From Seriola aureovittata (lineage: Eukaryota; Chordata; Actinopteri; Carangiformes; Carangidae): a stretch of DNA of 64,000 bases. Both the position numbers and the translations under genes were made by a program. The stretch is taken from contig NC_079380.1 of NCBI RefSeq assembly GCF_021018895.1, positions 11,474,236 to 11,538,235 on the forward strand, in the 5' to 3' direction. This document shows positions 25,701 through 38,519 of the stretch, piece by piece (positions within the stretch are counted from its first letter, which is position 1; every line of letters starts with the position of its first letter). The notes under the pieces were generated by a model. That model was not told the DNA's origin. It made no database searches and saw only the letters and a list, made by a program, of their open reading frames with translations.

Positions 25701-28700
25701 CCTTAACCTGAATAATGTGTGAGTAAGCAGCCAGTCTCAGTGCTGTACAATAAATCAAATATGAAACAATAGTGCTTGAAATCATATGCAAAGTTACTGA
25801 GTATCTGTGCAATCCTATACAAATTACAGGCTCACAGTCAGCCGCTATGCTTTACAACTACATTAAAACAGTTTTCACAACAAGACAAAAACACTCTAGA
25901 GACCCTCACATCATCTGTCAGGCAGCTGTGAGCAAACCTCTGCACCTGGCCAAGACATGCTCAAAAGAGAGCCAGGCCAGGAAGGCCTGCGAGGGGACCC
26001 AAAAGGAGGTGGAGGAGTGGGTCGGCTCCCACAGCAAGGCCAAAATGTGCTGCTCGCTGGGCCTGACACTCAAAGCAGGAATGCTTTCAAATAGTCAAAA
26101 GGGACAGAAAGAAAGGAGGAGGGGGCAGAAGAGAGGGAGGGAGGAAGGAGATGAGGAGGAATGAGAGCAGAGGGGATATGTGCCTCACTCTGAGAAACTT
26201 TTCTGGTTCTAATTTACACATCTATGACCACAGCCCAGAATGAGCTCACTGTGAGAGGAGAATAACAACAACCAAAAGCAAGAAATAAAAAAAAAAAAAA
26301 AAACCTATGCAGAAAGTGATTAAAGACAGTGTGCAAAGAAAAGAGGGTAGATGGTAATTATTCATCGACATACTTTCAGGTCATATTGCTGAACATCTGC
26401 TGATCAATACATAAACTAAAACTAGGCTGAAATGCATGGCCAAAAGGCTAGAAAATTGACAAATAGGGTGAGGGCAGTAATGGTAGGGTGAGAGAAAACT
26501 GTAATGATGGAGCCAAGAGAGATGCTGCAAGGGTTTCTCTATGGAGAACAGCAGACGGAGGCGATTAGTGGTGGTTCTGGAATGTGAGGGTCAGAGATCT
26601 GGGCTCTGCTGGGACCCGCTCTGTAAACACAACCCCGCCTCGACCAGCAGAATACCCCCAAATACACATACAGACTCAACACACTCACATACACATAAAA
26701 ACCACACTTGGATGCAAACAAACCAAACCTGCAGCCACAAAGACTAACAGACAACCAAACAAACCGCAAAAAACCCACTAGCACCTAGAAAAAAACACTA
26801 ACCAACCAAATAAACCATGCTAGAGCCAGAAAACCACATACAATCAAACAATCCTAAAGAAAAGGAACAGCCCATTCACTATCACAGACCTAAATGAACT
26901 CGTGTGGATGCTGCTGCTGCTGTAGGACAAACACCCTGTGCATCCCAATAGATTAGCATGACACACAGCCTAAAGCTATATCTAAGCCACAACAAGGGCC
27001 ATCTGTGTCATCACACCCAATAATATCTGACTGTACAGGCTTCGTTCTACATTTGCCCTTTGATAGGACTGGAGGACATACAATTAGTGACCTGTCAACA
27101 CAGGTCCATCTGGCCTGCAGCTTATACTGGGCTGGGCCTGAGCTGTGGAACCAGCTTGCTACAGCACCCTTCAGGGGTGGTCCACCCTCGCTGGGCCTCT
27201 CATCCAGCTTGCATGTGCCAGTATTTCCCAACAAAATTCTGAGCTGCTTGTTTACTTTCAAGTCAACCTTGCTAAAAAATAATAAGCTAGTGAACTGACT
27301 TGTGAAGTGTTGTAATTTGAATCTTTGCGAGCATGATAATCCCTGGTAACAACACTATAAGTCTGCCTAACATGCTCATAAACAGTGGTCAGCAGTGGGG
27401 CTGGGTGGGCTTGTACGATTATTTGTGCAATAATGACTTTAACTGCACAAAGCTGTCTCCATAAACTGGCCATGATCTGCTCTTTTATCTAATCACTATT
27501 CATTTAGAATCAGATACTTTGAGGGCACAGCCAATTTTTTTTTACATTTCAGCTGATATAAAAAAGTCTTTGTTTAAAGAAGCAGTCTGGGAAGAGAGTG
27601 CACACCATCACACAAGCTCAAGCACACAAAAGAATGAACACACACACCACTGTATGGTAGGTAACACTTAAATAGGAGGTGAAGTCATTCGCACCAAGGC
27701 GGTGATTATGATTGGCAACCATAAACTGCAACAGACCCAATTACTAAGTACTGTGAGTGCATGTGAGTGTCCTAGAAGGTGGTTCTTCCTGTTCTTCCTT
27801 GGTGGCCCAATCCAGGTAGTGGAGAGGTGGAATAAGGGTGAACAGCAGCCCCCTGCACTGACACACACCCATTTCTTTTCCCATAATTTGCTGGATTGTT
27901 GTTCTGGGAGACTGATCTGTTTTGTCTGCCCTGCTGGCAGCACAAAGAGATTAATCAGCGAAGAACAAAGAGGGACTGAGGAGCCACAGAAGCTCTGGAT
28001 CTTTGTTAACCATCTGCTATCATCAGCATCTGCTGCAGCTGGACCCCATACAGCCTCTTCTAGAAGACAACCACTGCTTCAGTTATTATGGCGCATTACC
28101 CTTCCACCCCCACACCCACCTAAAAAACATGTTTTTGTAGGCAATAGCGGGCCTTCTTCCCTTTTCTCGCAATATTTTGATCAAATCAGCTAGTATCCGA
28201 TTCAATTGATTCAGGCACACAGGTTTGTTCTGTTTTTAAAAGACACACGATGCATGTATCCACCTCATATGCAGTGGGAAAAACGGCCCAGAGAGAAACA
28301 GTGAGGCAGCTTAAAGTACTTCAGTAGCCAAATATGCTAATATTTATTGAAGCTTTTGGTGCGCAAAATCAACAAATTCACAGAGCAAAAGAAAGCCATG
28401 AGAGTGTGTGAAGCAAAATGATATTTTTTGCGAGCTGCCTTTATGTTGCTTCACCTTCCACCATCGCACCATCGTTGCTTGCCCCTTCCACTGTTACTGT
28501 TGAAGCTGGCCAGTGGAGACATGCCTCCCACAGCTGCTTCTGTTCTCTCCACACTTCACTGACCTGTTTCCTGGAGCTCGGCTCTGGAGTTCAGGGCATG
28601 AGTGGTGAGGTCTGAAGTGGGCTGTCTGTCTGCCTGTCTGATTCAGCAAGAACATAAAGGACCCGCCACTGTGGTATGCACCTTGAAAACTTTAAAGGAG

Positions 28701-30128
28701 TTATCTGGTGGGTTTTGCGGTGAGAAGGTAAGGGTGTGCGCAGTGAGGTGAGGGCTGGCAGTCTGCAATGTGAGAATGACACAGGGTTGTGGTTTAGACT
28801 GCAGGGGAGGTGTTTGGCATGGAGCGGCCTGGTTGTGGTGTTACTGTATGTATGGAAAGAGTTGAGGGCTGCAGGGCTGTTTTGGTTTGGTCAAAAGAAT
28901 ATGCAGTTGGAGCAACTTCTGAGAGGAACTTGAGGGGATGACGGGAGTAAAGACTCCAGCAGGTGAGATGTGACACAATGATAAAATGTTCCTGATGATG
29001 TGTAACCATGCCATGGTGCCAGGAGGGGGGTGTCTAAGTCTCCAAAAATAGGAGGAGAACGAGTCATTAATTCTGACAGACACAATGCAGGGCTACAGGT
29101 TGTATTCGGATACAGGTACATACAGTACTTTGATGGTAAGCCTCTCCAGACCCATTCTAGCTAATGAGCACTGAGGATTAGAGAGCTACTCACATCTTTA
29201 TTCACTCATTACGGCTAATACCTATGGACCACCCTGGGCACTTATGGAACCGTCATCGAGAAGAAGATTGCAGCTGTCTCATTAAAAGTTAATTTGAAGC
29301 TATTTGGTGTCTGAACCTTTCCAGTGCTTCTCTGAATAATACTTCCTCACTACGACATAAACAGACAGCTGTAGATAAGATCCCTCAGGCGCCCCTGGGT
29401 CTGACCTCTGACCCCTACAGTAGACCCTCAGCCCCTTCTCTTTTTCCATGCCTCATTCTACTCTCCCTCCCCTTGGGTGCTTGCCGACTCAGGCTCTCAC
29501 TTGCCCCTCAGCCTTCAGGCAACTGAGACGTCTCTAAGGCCTGAGCTGGCTCTGGTGTGCTAATGGGTGAAGGAAGACATATTGACAGCAAAGTACAGTG
29601 AATGCAGCCATATAGTCGGTCTAATGAAGGGCGCAGCTAATGAATTCCTGAACTTTTGCAGTGCTTTCAAATGGGAGGGAGATGCATTAGTGCACTAACG
29701 ACAGAGAGTAAGCAAGATCACTTCTTCCACTAGCTAATGATTTGACTGAGCCATTTTTAATGGCTCTCCATCTGTCAGCCTCAGAGTGACGCCAATGTGT
29801 CTCATAACTTTGTGTGTGTTTGATCATGGCCTAAAATGCACAGCAAAACAGCACCGGCGAATATGTCAACAAACAGCACGCACATGGCAGCTGTAGTAGG
29901 GTGTCTGCGTTAGCAGTCGCGATGACGCATACGCAAACAAACACCCACACCCACACATAAGCACGCACACACACATAAATACACATCCATAATTTAATAT
30001 TCCTGGCCCTGTACACACCAACATGCTGTGACGTGTCGGCCTCTTGCTGTCTCACTCACTTGGCAGCTTTCTCTGCCAAAAGAACAGAACCAGGAATCTT
30101 ACTAACATAAACCCGCCACCCGCCCAAA

Positions 30129-30159
<31 letters not shown>

Positions 30160-33046
30160 TAAAACACACACACTCACACACCTCGCTATGTTGCTGGAAC
30201 ACCTTCAGTCCCAAAATAGAGATTGTCTAAAGAAAAGAGGAGAAAAAGAGAAGGGGGCAAAGGCAGAGATAAGCTGGAAAGACTAATCCCTTTTAGAATT
30301 CAGATCACTCAGGTAGATACCTATCCTCTCCTAACCTAACCTCTCGTCCTGGCATGCTGCTTCACGTCTAGAACAAAAAACACACTCGCACACAACAGTG
30401 ATCAACAGATTCAAGTTTTCTCTTTGTAAAGTATCCAAAAACTAGTTCTGTTTTTACTATTGAATCGATCACTTTCTTGTTTTAAATAGATAAATGTATG
30501 GAATTTATCAACAGTGTGAATAATTTTTCTCTATTGTATTCATTTAACCGAGCCTAAGAACTTATGTATATCCAGTATGAAACTGAAATCTTTCAATTAA
30601 CCCCTATAAGAAGGTCAAGTCTAGTGGCAATTGTCATGTTTCTCTAAGCTGTATAAGCTAATAATGGGGGCCACTTCCAATCATTTCCCAATTACTCTTA
30701 AGAGAGGCAATAACTGGCTTTATTGGGGTGATGACAGAGTACAGACCACCTGTGCAGGAGGGAAACAGAAGTGCAGTCTGGGAGGCCTGTCCCTGCATGC
30801 TTGGTAGATATGACAAACACCCGACACCTCCTGACCTCTGGTTGGCTGGACACTAGATCTTAGATGCAGCCACAGGGCACAGATTCTGTCAGCTCTGTCC
30901 TGGTCAAACCCCTACAGTCCCTTGCATACACTTTAACACACAAGCAAACACTTGAACAGATTCAGGCATTTGCATTCTGCAGCTTCCATGGAGCTTACTG
31001 ACACTGAGCTCAACCAGAACAATCAATCTCTGTGAAGCATCCATCGTGTGCATGTCAGAACAGCCCCATAAACAACGCAGCCTTATTACTAAAATACGAC
31101 AATGTTAGACAAGCCCGGTGCTGACTACGAGTATGATCAGGTAACCTGAGTCAAAGCCTCACTTAATGACATCAATATCCTAGCAGTCAACAGACAGATT
31201 TAAGCTCATTCATAATGCCACACAATACTACCTTTATGTCATGACTTAAAATCCAAAGATAACACTAATACACATGGAGAGGCTGTGAAAACCTCAGAAC
31301 ACTGTGGAATCCCTCTTCAGCTGATAGCATAATGAGCATGGATGCTTCAGGGTAAAATTCCACAGTTACAGTGGTGAATGAGCCCCTTTACGGAATGAAT
31401 AATGCCAGCGGGTCAGCCGTCTGAGAGAATCCGATGATGGCATTTTTTAAGGAAAATTGGGTTAGTCAGAGATAAGAGGGTTTAGCTAAAAGAAGGGTTC
31501 AATTCATTTCCAATAAGTGATGACATTCAGTGCCAAATGCCCACAGATGAGTCGGGGTCAGGCCTCTGCTGATAACTGCCATGGTGGTTATCAGAGATAT
31601 GCAAGATGCAGTCAGACAGGCAGGAATCTGTAAGTAACTTAATAGCTAATACACTCTACCAGTGTAACAATACATCATATTGTACTGTATTATCCAATAT
31701 TATGCTCTGATTTTAGTATTGTTTAACTATTTGAACAATTCACTACATATTGTTTATTAGGTAATGTTGAGGTTATTGACCTCAGAAAACAACTCTTTTG
31801 TGTTTGATATAAATGCAAAGCAACATCTGTGTTTTGTCTTATTTTTGCTGGAGAGAAACGAGACTAAATAGGTCAGGAAATCTCTAAAACATTCAACCCT
31901 TATTCTGAAAACACAAAACAAGGTATTTTACTGTACTCACAGTGTCAATCAATTCAAACTAGGACCTCTGTGATTGTTACATTGCTAGCAAGAAGGGGAC
32001 TTCCTTCAAATTTACTAAAGTATATTTCAGTCACAATACCAGCTTACTCTATAAATCCTCTAAGTTGTGTCCACCTTGAGGCTAAATGATTCAATCTCAG
32101 TGTTAAGAGGAGGGGTCAGGGCACACAATTTAGTGAGAAAACAAGTGGCGCGCTCAGTGCGTGTCATAGGAGGAGAACTGAAAGTGACCATTTCCTCCAT
32201 CGTGCTGACTGATGCTGGGTTGCTCGCCACTTCCTACACACAGAACAAAGCTGCTGAGGAGTATGCAGAGCAAACAGTTAATAGCATACCTGCAGGGGTG
32301 AAGAATAATACTGTAATGAAACTAACTGCCTCACACTGTTGTTTTGTTTGCCGGACTACTTCCTATGCTTTAACTGCCAACAAGGCTGAGACCTGTCGGT
32401 CTGCCTAGACGGGTTCCGCCTCTCTCGTGCTGCAGGTCCAAATAACTACTCACTCACACAACACAGATGCTCCCCTCCCTACCATAGTCATAGTCATGTG
32501 ATATGACAACATGAAACTTATGGAATTATATTATGTACAAGTATCTCACTTCACAACATGATTGGCAGTCCATGATTCATTTCTTTGCATGCTAGCATGG
32601 AAATCAAATATATCGAACATCCATCAACCATTTGTTATATTTCTATTGAAGAAACTTGCAATAATTATTGGTATTATTTTATCACCCAGCCCTCCTGGCA
32701 CTTCACAGGGGTATTCCTATGTTTTCGAACCTTCAATGAACAACATTTCAGTTGGAAATATTGTTCTTTTTCCTCCCCTATATTTCAGCTGTAGACACAA
32801 GATTTATAGCTATTTATAGAGTATATAGTTTACACTACTTAGACATATGAATCACTTATACCAAGCATCTCAACACTGCCTTTATGTTGGCATATCAATT
32901 ATTTGATACTGTGAAAGGAATTCCTGTGACTTAGAGTAATCATTTTTGAATACCTGATAACATGTTAATTGAATACTTATTTAATATAAACATCAATCCA
33001 TTATTTTAAATGGAATATTTTAACAGTTTGGAATTTGGTGACTAAC

Positions 33047-33081
<35 letters not shown>

Positions 33082-34666
33082 CTCTTATACTATAAGCTAT
33101 CGTTAAGATGGATAGTAGAGCTCCAAGGATGGGTAGTTTATTCAATTAGTTGAATGAAAAAAAAGTTCATCTCCAGCTGCTTTGATAATCATTTAATCCT
33201 TTAAGTAATTTTTTGAGGCAAAAATTACATTTAATGGTTCCTACTTCTCAAGTGGTAGAGTCACTGCTTTTCTTGGTCTTACTTTACTGTAAAAGAATAT
33301 TTTTAGGTTTTGGACTGTTGATCAGACAAGACATGATGTTAAATTACATCAACTGGTGCTGTAGGATATTGTCATGGGCATTTATATCTGTGTTTTTGAT
33401 GTTTTAGAGAATGATTAATCAGTTGATTTAGAAGATTTTCAGCAGATTAATCGATAAGAAAAAATCATCTTCATATGCAGCCCTTACAGAAAGTGGTAAT
33501 TATGACTCATCTAACAGTCATTATTATCTATAAACAGTTTGCCATTTATCAAGTAAAAAAACAAAAAATTGCAAGATGACTTTTCTCCATTATAAATTGA
33601 AAACCTTGAGGTTTTGTGAGGGCTGGTACACAAACTAATCAATATGATTTTGTACAATAAAATGTAAAAACACAATGACTGATGTTCTACTTCATGATTA
33701 AAAGAAATCATTTGTCACAATTATCTTATTAAATCCAAAGTATGTATTTGTAGAGTCATTCATTTTGACCACTACATCATGGTTATGTCACTTTCCCCTG
33801 AGTTGTTGTCCACATGTTGTTACTGATGTTTCTAATTTTCCCTTTGAAAACTGTTGTTTAATTTTCCAGCTGAGCGCTGTAAGTTGTTTGTGTCTGACAT
33901 TCAGTAATCCTGCAGTGAGAGAGAGACTGAAGCACTTATAGAACAGAGGTAATTTTCGGCACGAGAACACAAGCACCGGTCATGTTTTTATCAGAATTCC
34001 CACGTTCTTCTCCCGGGAACTTTGAGGGTTACCATGGGAACATATTAATTCCTGGGACAACTCTGCACCCCCACCCCCCTCCCTCTGCCTTCTGCCCCCA
34101 CGTGCACCACGGGGACCGAGCTGAAAGTTTTCTGCTCCTTTGAACAGTTTCCATTTGACTCCTGGAAAAATGCTTTGCAGCTTCGTTAACTTTAACAAAT
34201 TCCCATCCAATGTGATTTTTCCCTGACGAAAACCAGCGTCGTTTCACCTCCTCATAACCCCTGAGAAAGTCAATATGATTTACACAGCTGCGAGTATGTG
34301 GGCACTTGAAAAAATATCTGTACAAACCTTTGAAACAACCAGTGATAGTGGTATACGGTACATTCAAATAGGAATTATGGTCACTTTCTAATAACACTGA
34401 AGTGTTTGCCTGAGCTCAAAACCATTCATGTAAATTAAGTATATACAACTATTCTTACCGACAAAAAGACATATTACATCCAAGCCGACAAGCATCTTTC
34501 TCTTGGTGCAAAATGAGCTCTCCTCCTCAGTTTGGGTGAGGAAATGCTTCCCAGCACCGTTCTCCCTCCCTTCCCCGGTCCCTCCGCTGTCAGCTAACCG
34601 GAGCTGGAGCTCCGCGTCCCGGGGCAGCGTGTTGCCGTGGGTACCGGTGGAGTTGAACTTTTGCAT
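19728..34666 (-). CDS. plpp3: Phospholipid phosphatase 3-like (lipid phosphate phosphatase, LPP3 type)
   Basis: Six minus-strand exons: 34666-34459, 22726-22569, 22421-22135, 21996-21939, 20236-20060 and 19832-19728 (stop 19730-19728). All phases agree and give 330 aa. Family enzymes are six-pass membrane proteins that dephosphorylate lysophosphatidate, phosphatidate, sphingosine-1-phosphate and ceramide-1-phosphate, with the active site facing outside or the lumen. The three PAP2 motifs are intact: C1 KLSVGRLRP (172-180), C2 SGH (223-225) and C3 SRxxxxxHxxxD (Ser270 to Asp281), with both catalytic histidines. [20 protein letters not shown] and [17 protein letters not shown] follow PLPP3 rather than PLPP1 or PLPP2. 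N187-I-T is a glycosylation site in the large loop. The RGD of mammalian PLPP3, just before the C2 motif, is absent ([13 protein letters not shown] here). The C-terminal tail is short. Intron 1 is 11.7 kb. It may be one of several fish paralogues. Confidence 0.88.
30129..30154. repeat. (AC)n microsatellite
   Basis: About 13 AC units within intron 1 of the plpp3-like gene. Confidence 0.93.
33113..33487. mobile_element. Dispersed fish repeat, non-autonomous DNA-transposon-like
   Basis: The segment starts TAGAGCTCCAAGGATGGGTAG and ends GATTAATCGATAAG...TGCAGCCCTTA; the reverse complement of the end (TAAGGGCTGCA) resembles the start as an imperfect inverted repeat. Inside are the phrases CTTTGATAATCATTTAATC, AAGTAATTTTTTGAGGCAAAAA and GATCAGACAAGACATGATG. 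I recall these features from a very common repeat class in fish genomes, with TGCAGCCCT ends and TAATCGATTAATCG blocks. No coding capacity is seen. The superfamily (hAT or other) and exact ends are uncertain. Confidence 0.7.
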
Positions 34667-35300
34667 GTCTTTAGCTAAATAAGCTACTTACAACTTGTTT
34701 TTCAAAAAAGTAGTTGCAGTTAGTCCGTTTGTCGCTGCTGTAGCTGGTAAATGATGGAAATTCCCAAACTTTTCAGTCCGTCCTTCGTCGGTGCAACAAA
34801 TCCATGTCAACGAAGGTTTGACAGCAGCAGCCCCCGGTCAACCAGCCAACCGACAAGCTAGATGAGGTAACGTTTCACGTTTGTTATTAAAAAAAAGTGC
34901 TGAGACAAAGAAAGGTGGGAGTTAATTGGAAACAGGACGGACCTCAAACAACTCAGTTAAATCACAACAAACTTCTCCTAAGTGGGAGCGTGTTTTAGCC
35001 CACAATATGCTCCCAGCCGACCAGCGTTCACGTTTATGTCACACAGAACTGGTTCAAACTTTCAAAATAAAGTTCTTTCTTAATTAAAACTCGGTCGAGT
35101 AACTGTGAAACCACAACTTTGGTCGAAAAATCGTATTATTTCCGGTGTAATGCGGTTTGACTTGACGCAGCTGCAGATCTGAAAACCTCTCCGGTAAAAA
35201 CCCAACAAAAATCAACGTGTAGCCTGACGATCAGGCTGTAGCTCAAAACGTGTTGGATCCACCTGACAGCTGTTCAGTGAGTGGTCCTCTCCACTGAGAT
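34667..35300 (-). promoter_or_regulatory. Presumed promoter / 5' UTR of the plpp3-like gene
   Basis: The region just upstream of the start codon is richer in G+C and CpG than its surroundings (for example 34555-34660 and 34960-35180), as is usual for broad vertebrate promoters. A perfect NF-kappaB-type site, GGAAATTCCC, lies at 34756-34765, about 90 bp before the ATG. The transcription start cannot be fixed from sequence. Confidence 0.45.
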
Positions 35301-36309
35301 GTTTCCTGTCCCATTCAACTGTCCCACCCATGTGAGGACACGTCCCACATACACATCTTCAGCCCCTCTCTAGACTAATAACACAAATTTAGGGAATTTT
35401 GTTTTCGTTTTCACAAACCCAACAGTAAAGAAACATCTGCAAAAAAAAAAATCGAATCTTTTTAATATCGACTTTTAATGAAAGAATTAAAAGTGCCCAC
35501 GTGTGACCGGGTTCGACACTATTATCATTTTTTATAATTTTCATTTTTTAATAAAATTATATTTATTGTTCCATCTATGCCCTTATACATGCAAGACTGC
35601 CTGGCAAATTTTTTCCACAATATTGACTCCTGGTGTTTGGCTGTCTGCCAATACACTAGACAGATAGACCAAAGACAACCTGAACACATGATATGAACTG
35701 GAAAAAAATCTCAGGAAACCTATACGTTTATGAAAGTTAATCGAATTCAGGTGTCTTGACTGAATCAATTAACTACACAGGCCGTTTGATTTCTCAGTGA
35801 TCAACTCCTAGTAGTTGTTAATGCCTCGCTCACCGTGTGTTTTAGAACAGAGGTTTCCTGCCACCTGGTGTAAAGACAAAGGCACAGCTTCAGCATGATG
35901 AGACTGTAAAGACACTGACTGCTGTTGTTTATTGCAAATAAACAAGGGTGTAGATTTGTGTTGAATTTCGATATATATGTAATATATGTACATGTGACGT
36001 AAAATCATGTTTTTAAAGTATAGCCTATTTATGTAAAAAATTACATATGAAACCTGTTAGAAATTGAAACAATATCATATATTGACATACATTTTTACCT
36101 AATAGAAAAAAGAATTTTTGTATTTTTATTTTATACACTCGTTGCATAAATATATATAAACCAAAGCCTGTCAGTATATGTTCATATTATATATGTAAAT
36201 ATGAAAGATAGACATGTATGTTTAAATTTAATAAGAAATTATTAAGAATATACAATCATATACAAACATATAAAATTTTAATAAGCATGTTGTTTCAATA
36301 AAGTTGCAT
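35301..36309. other. AT-rich intergenic spacer
   Basis: Low-complexity AT-rich sequence between the plpp3-like promoter and the minisatellite. No gene, RNA or clear repeat family was recognised. Confidence 0.45.
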
Positions 36310-37320
36310 TTGCAGTTGCAGAAAGTCATAAAAAAGTAATAGTAAAGTATGGCATGAAAATGTTTGGATACAGTAAGCCATAAAAAGTCATAGAAAGTCA
36401 TAAAAACGTCAAAGTATAGTAAGAAATTAAAATGTCAAAACATGTCATAATATAGTGAGGCATAAATACATAAAAAAAAACATTATAAGGCATAAAAACT
36501 TCAAAAAACATCAGAGTATAATAAGGCATCAAAATGTCAAAGAATGTAAGTAAGTAAGTAAGGCATAAAAAGTCATAGTATAGTAAGGCATGAGAAGTAA
36601 TAGTATAGTAAGGCATAATCACGTCATAGTACAGTAAGGCATAGAAACATCAAAAAACATCATTTTATATGAAGGCATAAAACATAACATTATATTAAGG
36701 CACAAAACTGTCAAAAAACAATGTAAAATAATAAGGCATAACAAGCCATACTATAGTAAGGCATGAAAACAACAAAGAAAGTCATAGTATAGTGAGACGT
36801 AAAAATTTGAACCTCATAGTATAGCAAAACCTAAAAATGTCAAAAACGTCACAGTATAGTGAGGCATAAAACTTACCATTATATTAAGGCGTTAAACGTT
36901 ATAGTATAGTAAGGCATAACAACGTCAAAAAACCTCATAGTAAAGTAAGGCATAAAAATGACTAAATAAATCATAGTATAGCAAGGCATAAAAACGTCTA
37001 AAAACGTCAAAGTCTAGTAAGGCCTAAAAATTTCAAAAAACATCATGTTATATGAAGGCATAAAACAAAACATTATATTATATAAGATTATATACATGAC
37101 AAACTTTTTGTTGTATTATAACACATAAAAGCATCAAAGTATAGTAAGGCATAAAGACATTGTGGTACAGTAAGGCATAAAACTCATAGAAAGTCATAAA
37201 AACATCAAGGCATAAAAAGTCATAAAAAGTCATAAAAAGTCATAAAAACATCATAGTATAGTAAGACATGGAAATGTCAAAAAACGTCATAGTCTAGCAA
37301 GGCCTAAAAACGTCAAAAAA

Positions 37321-37430
37321 GAGGGAGAACATGCAAACTCCAAACAAAAAGGATCCAAGAACTGGATTTGAACCTAGAACATTCTGACTATAAGGATACA
37401 GCTCTAACCACTGCACTACCTTGAGACATG
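37321..37430 (-). mobile_element. tRNA-like SINE-type insert, copy 1
   Basis: On the minus strand the segment begins GGTAGTGCAGTGGTTAGAG, like a tRNA A box, and later carries GGTTCAAATCC, a B-box match, followed by TTTGGAGTTTGCATGTTCTC. This order is shared by a widespread vertebrate repeat that ends GTTTGCATGTTCTCCC. It is embedded in the minisatellite and repeated with it. It is not a functional tRNA: there is no acceptor stem and the spacing is wrong. Confidence 0.65.
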
Positions 37431-37715
37431 AAAGCCAACCTGTTGTATTCTAAAGCATAAAAGCATCAAAGTATAGTAAGGCATAAAGTTGTTGTGGTAC
37501 AGTAAGGCATAAAAAGTCATAAAAAGTCATAAAAACATCATAGTATAGTAGGACAAAAAAAATAAAAAAAAACGTCATAGTATAGTAAGGCATAAAAACG
37601 AGGGAGAACATGCAAACCCGAAAAAGAGAGGATGCAGAGGAAGTCAGAAAAAAAAGTCATATAATATTTAGGCATAAAACGTCTATGTATAGCAAGGCAT
37701 AAAAACGTCAAAAAA

Positions 37716-37823
37716 GAGGGAAAACATGCAAACTCCAAACATAGAGAATGCAAGAGCAGGATACGAACCCAGAGCCTTCTGACTGCCAGGAATCAGCTCT
37801 CACCACTGCACTACCTTGAGACA
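37716..37823 (-). mobile_element. tRNA-like SINE-type insert, copy 2
   Basis: Diverged copy of the element at 37321-37430, with the same flanking minisatellite phrases (GTCAAAAAAGAGGG before, CCTTGAGACAT after). Its internal promoter-like boxes carry mismatches. Sharing both flanks indicates that it was amplified as part of the array, not inserted independently. Confidence 0.65.
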
Positions 37824-38005
37824 TAACAACCTTTTTGTTATATTCTAACACATAAAAAGCATCAAAGCAAAGTAAGGCATTAATAGGTTGTGATGCAGTA
37901 AGGTATAAAAACTCATAGAAAGTCATAAAAACATCATAGCATAGTAAGACATAAAAATTTCAAGAAAACATCATAGTATAGTAAGGCATAAAAATGTCAA
38001 AAAAA

Positions 38006-38090
38006 GAGGGATAACATGCAAACTCCAAACAGAGAGGATGACTACAAGATCAGGATTTGAACCAACAGCTTTAATCACTGCACTACCTTG
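38006..38090 (-). mobile_element. tRNA-like SINE-type insert, copy 3 (shortened)
   Basis: Third copy, about 20-25 bp shorter than the first two through an internal deletion. It is preceded by the same GTCAAAAAAAGAGGG phrase and ends in CACTGCACTACCTTGA. Further fragments lie at 37600-37640 and 38381-38440. Confidence 0.6.
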
Positions 38091-38519
38091 AAAGAGGTTG
38101 TGGTACAGTAAGGTGTAAAAACTCATAGAAAGTCATAAAAACATCATATTATAGTAAGACAAAAAAATGTCACAAAACGTCATAGTATATTAAGGCATAT
38201 AAATGTCAGAAAATGTCAAAGTCTAGTAAGGCCTAAAAATAAAAAAAAACATCATAGTATAGTAAGGCATCAAAATGTCAAAAAACATCATAGTATAGCA
38301 ATGCCTAAAAATGTCAACAAATGTCATTGTAAAAATGTCAAAAACGTCACATTATAGTAAGGCATAAAAACGTCAAAGAAGAGGGAGAACATGCAAAGTC
38401 CACACAGAAAGGGTCCAAGAATTGGATTCAAACCAAGAAGAAGAATGGTATAAAAACTTCATAATATAAGGCTAAAAAATCTCACAGTACAGTAAGGCAT
38501 TAGAGTCACCATTAAACCA

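Larger units (their letters stand above)
22727..34458. other. Large first intron of the plpp3-like gene
   Basis: No exon-like open frame with matching phase was found. It contains a poly-A run (24782-24800), a (CA)n tract (30129-30154), a poly-T run (about 33049-33074) and a dispersed repeat near its 5' end (33113-33487). Several non-repetitive stretches, such as 29120-29330, 29590-29790 and 31340-31470, are rich in TAAT-type motifs and could be enhancers. That is inference; only cross-species alignment would show it. Confidence 0.45.
36310..38515. repeat. Degenerate minisatellite with higher-order structure
   Basis: About 2.2 kb built from variants of GTCATAGTATAGTAAGGCAT joined to AAAAACGTCAAAAAAC, giving a basic unit of roughly 25-40 bp that varies in length. 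The units recur dozens of times in one orientation. From about 37100 on, a larger unit of roughly 300-400 bp appears: a phrase like TTGTTGTATTATAACACATAAAAGCATCAAAG, then GTTGTGGTACAGTAAGGC, then basic units, then a tRNA-like insert (37321-37430, 37716-37823, 38006-38090, with shorter pieces at 37600 and 38381). Copies are diverged, so the array is old or is not being homogenised. Confidence 0.85.

Noticed and set aside
27005..27298. Possible LINE reverse-transcriptase C-terminus (GPELWNQL...FTFKSTLLK)
   Set aside because: The pattern is similar to the common fish LINE end (LWN.LP...FK..LK), but only a few residues agree and no upstream domain is visible; too weak to call.
27702..28193. 163-codon plus-strand open frame in plpp3 intron 1
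   Set aside because: Opposite strand within an intron, no domain and no splice partners.
37365..37430. tRNA gene suggested by B-box-like GGTTCAAATCC
   Set aside because: No acceptor stem or complete cloverleaf; it is a repeat-borne tRNA-like segment present in several diverged copies.
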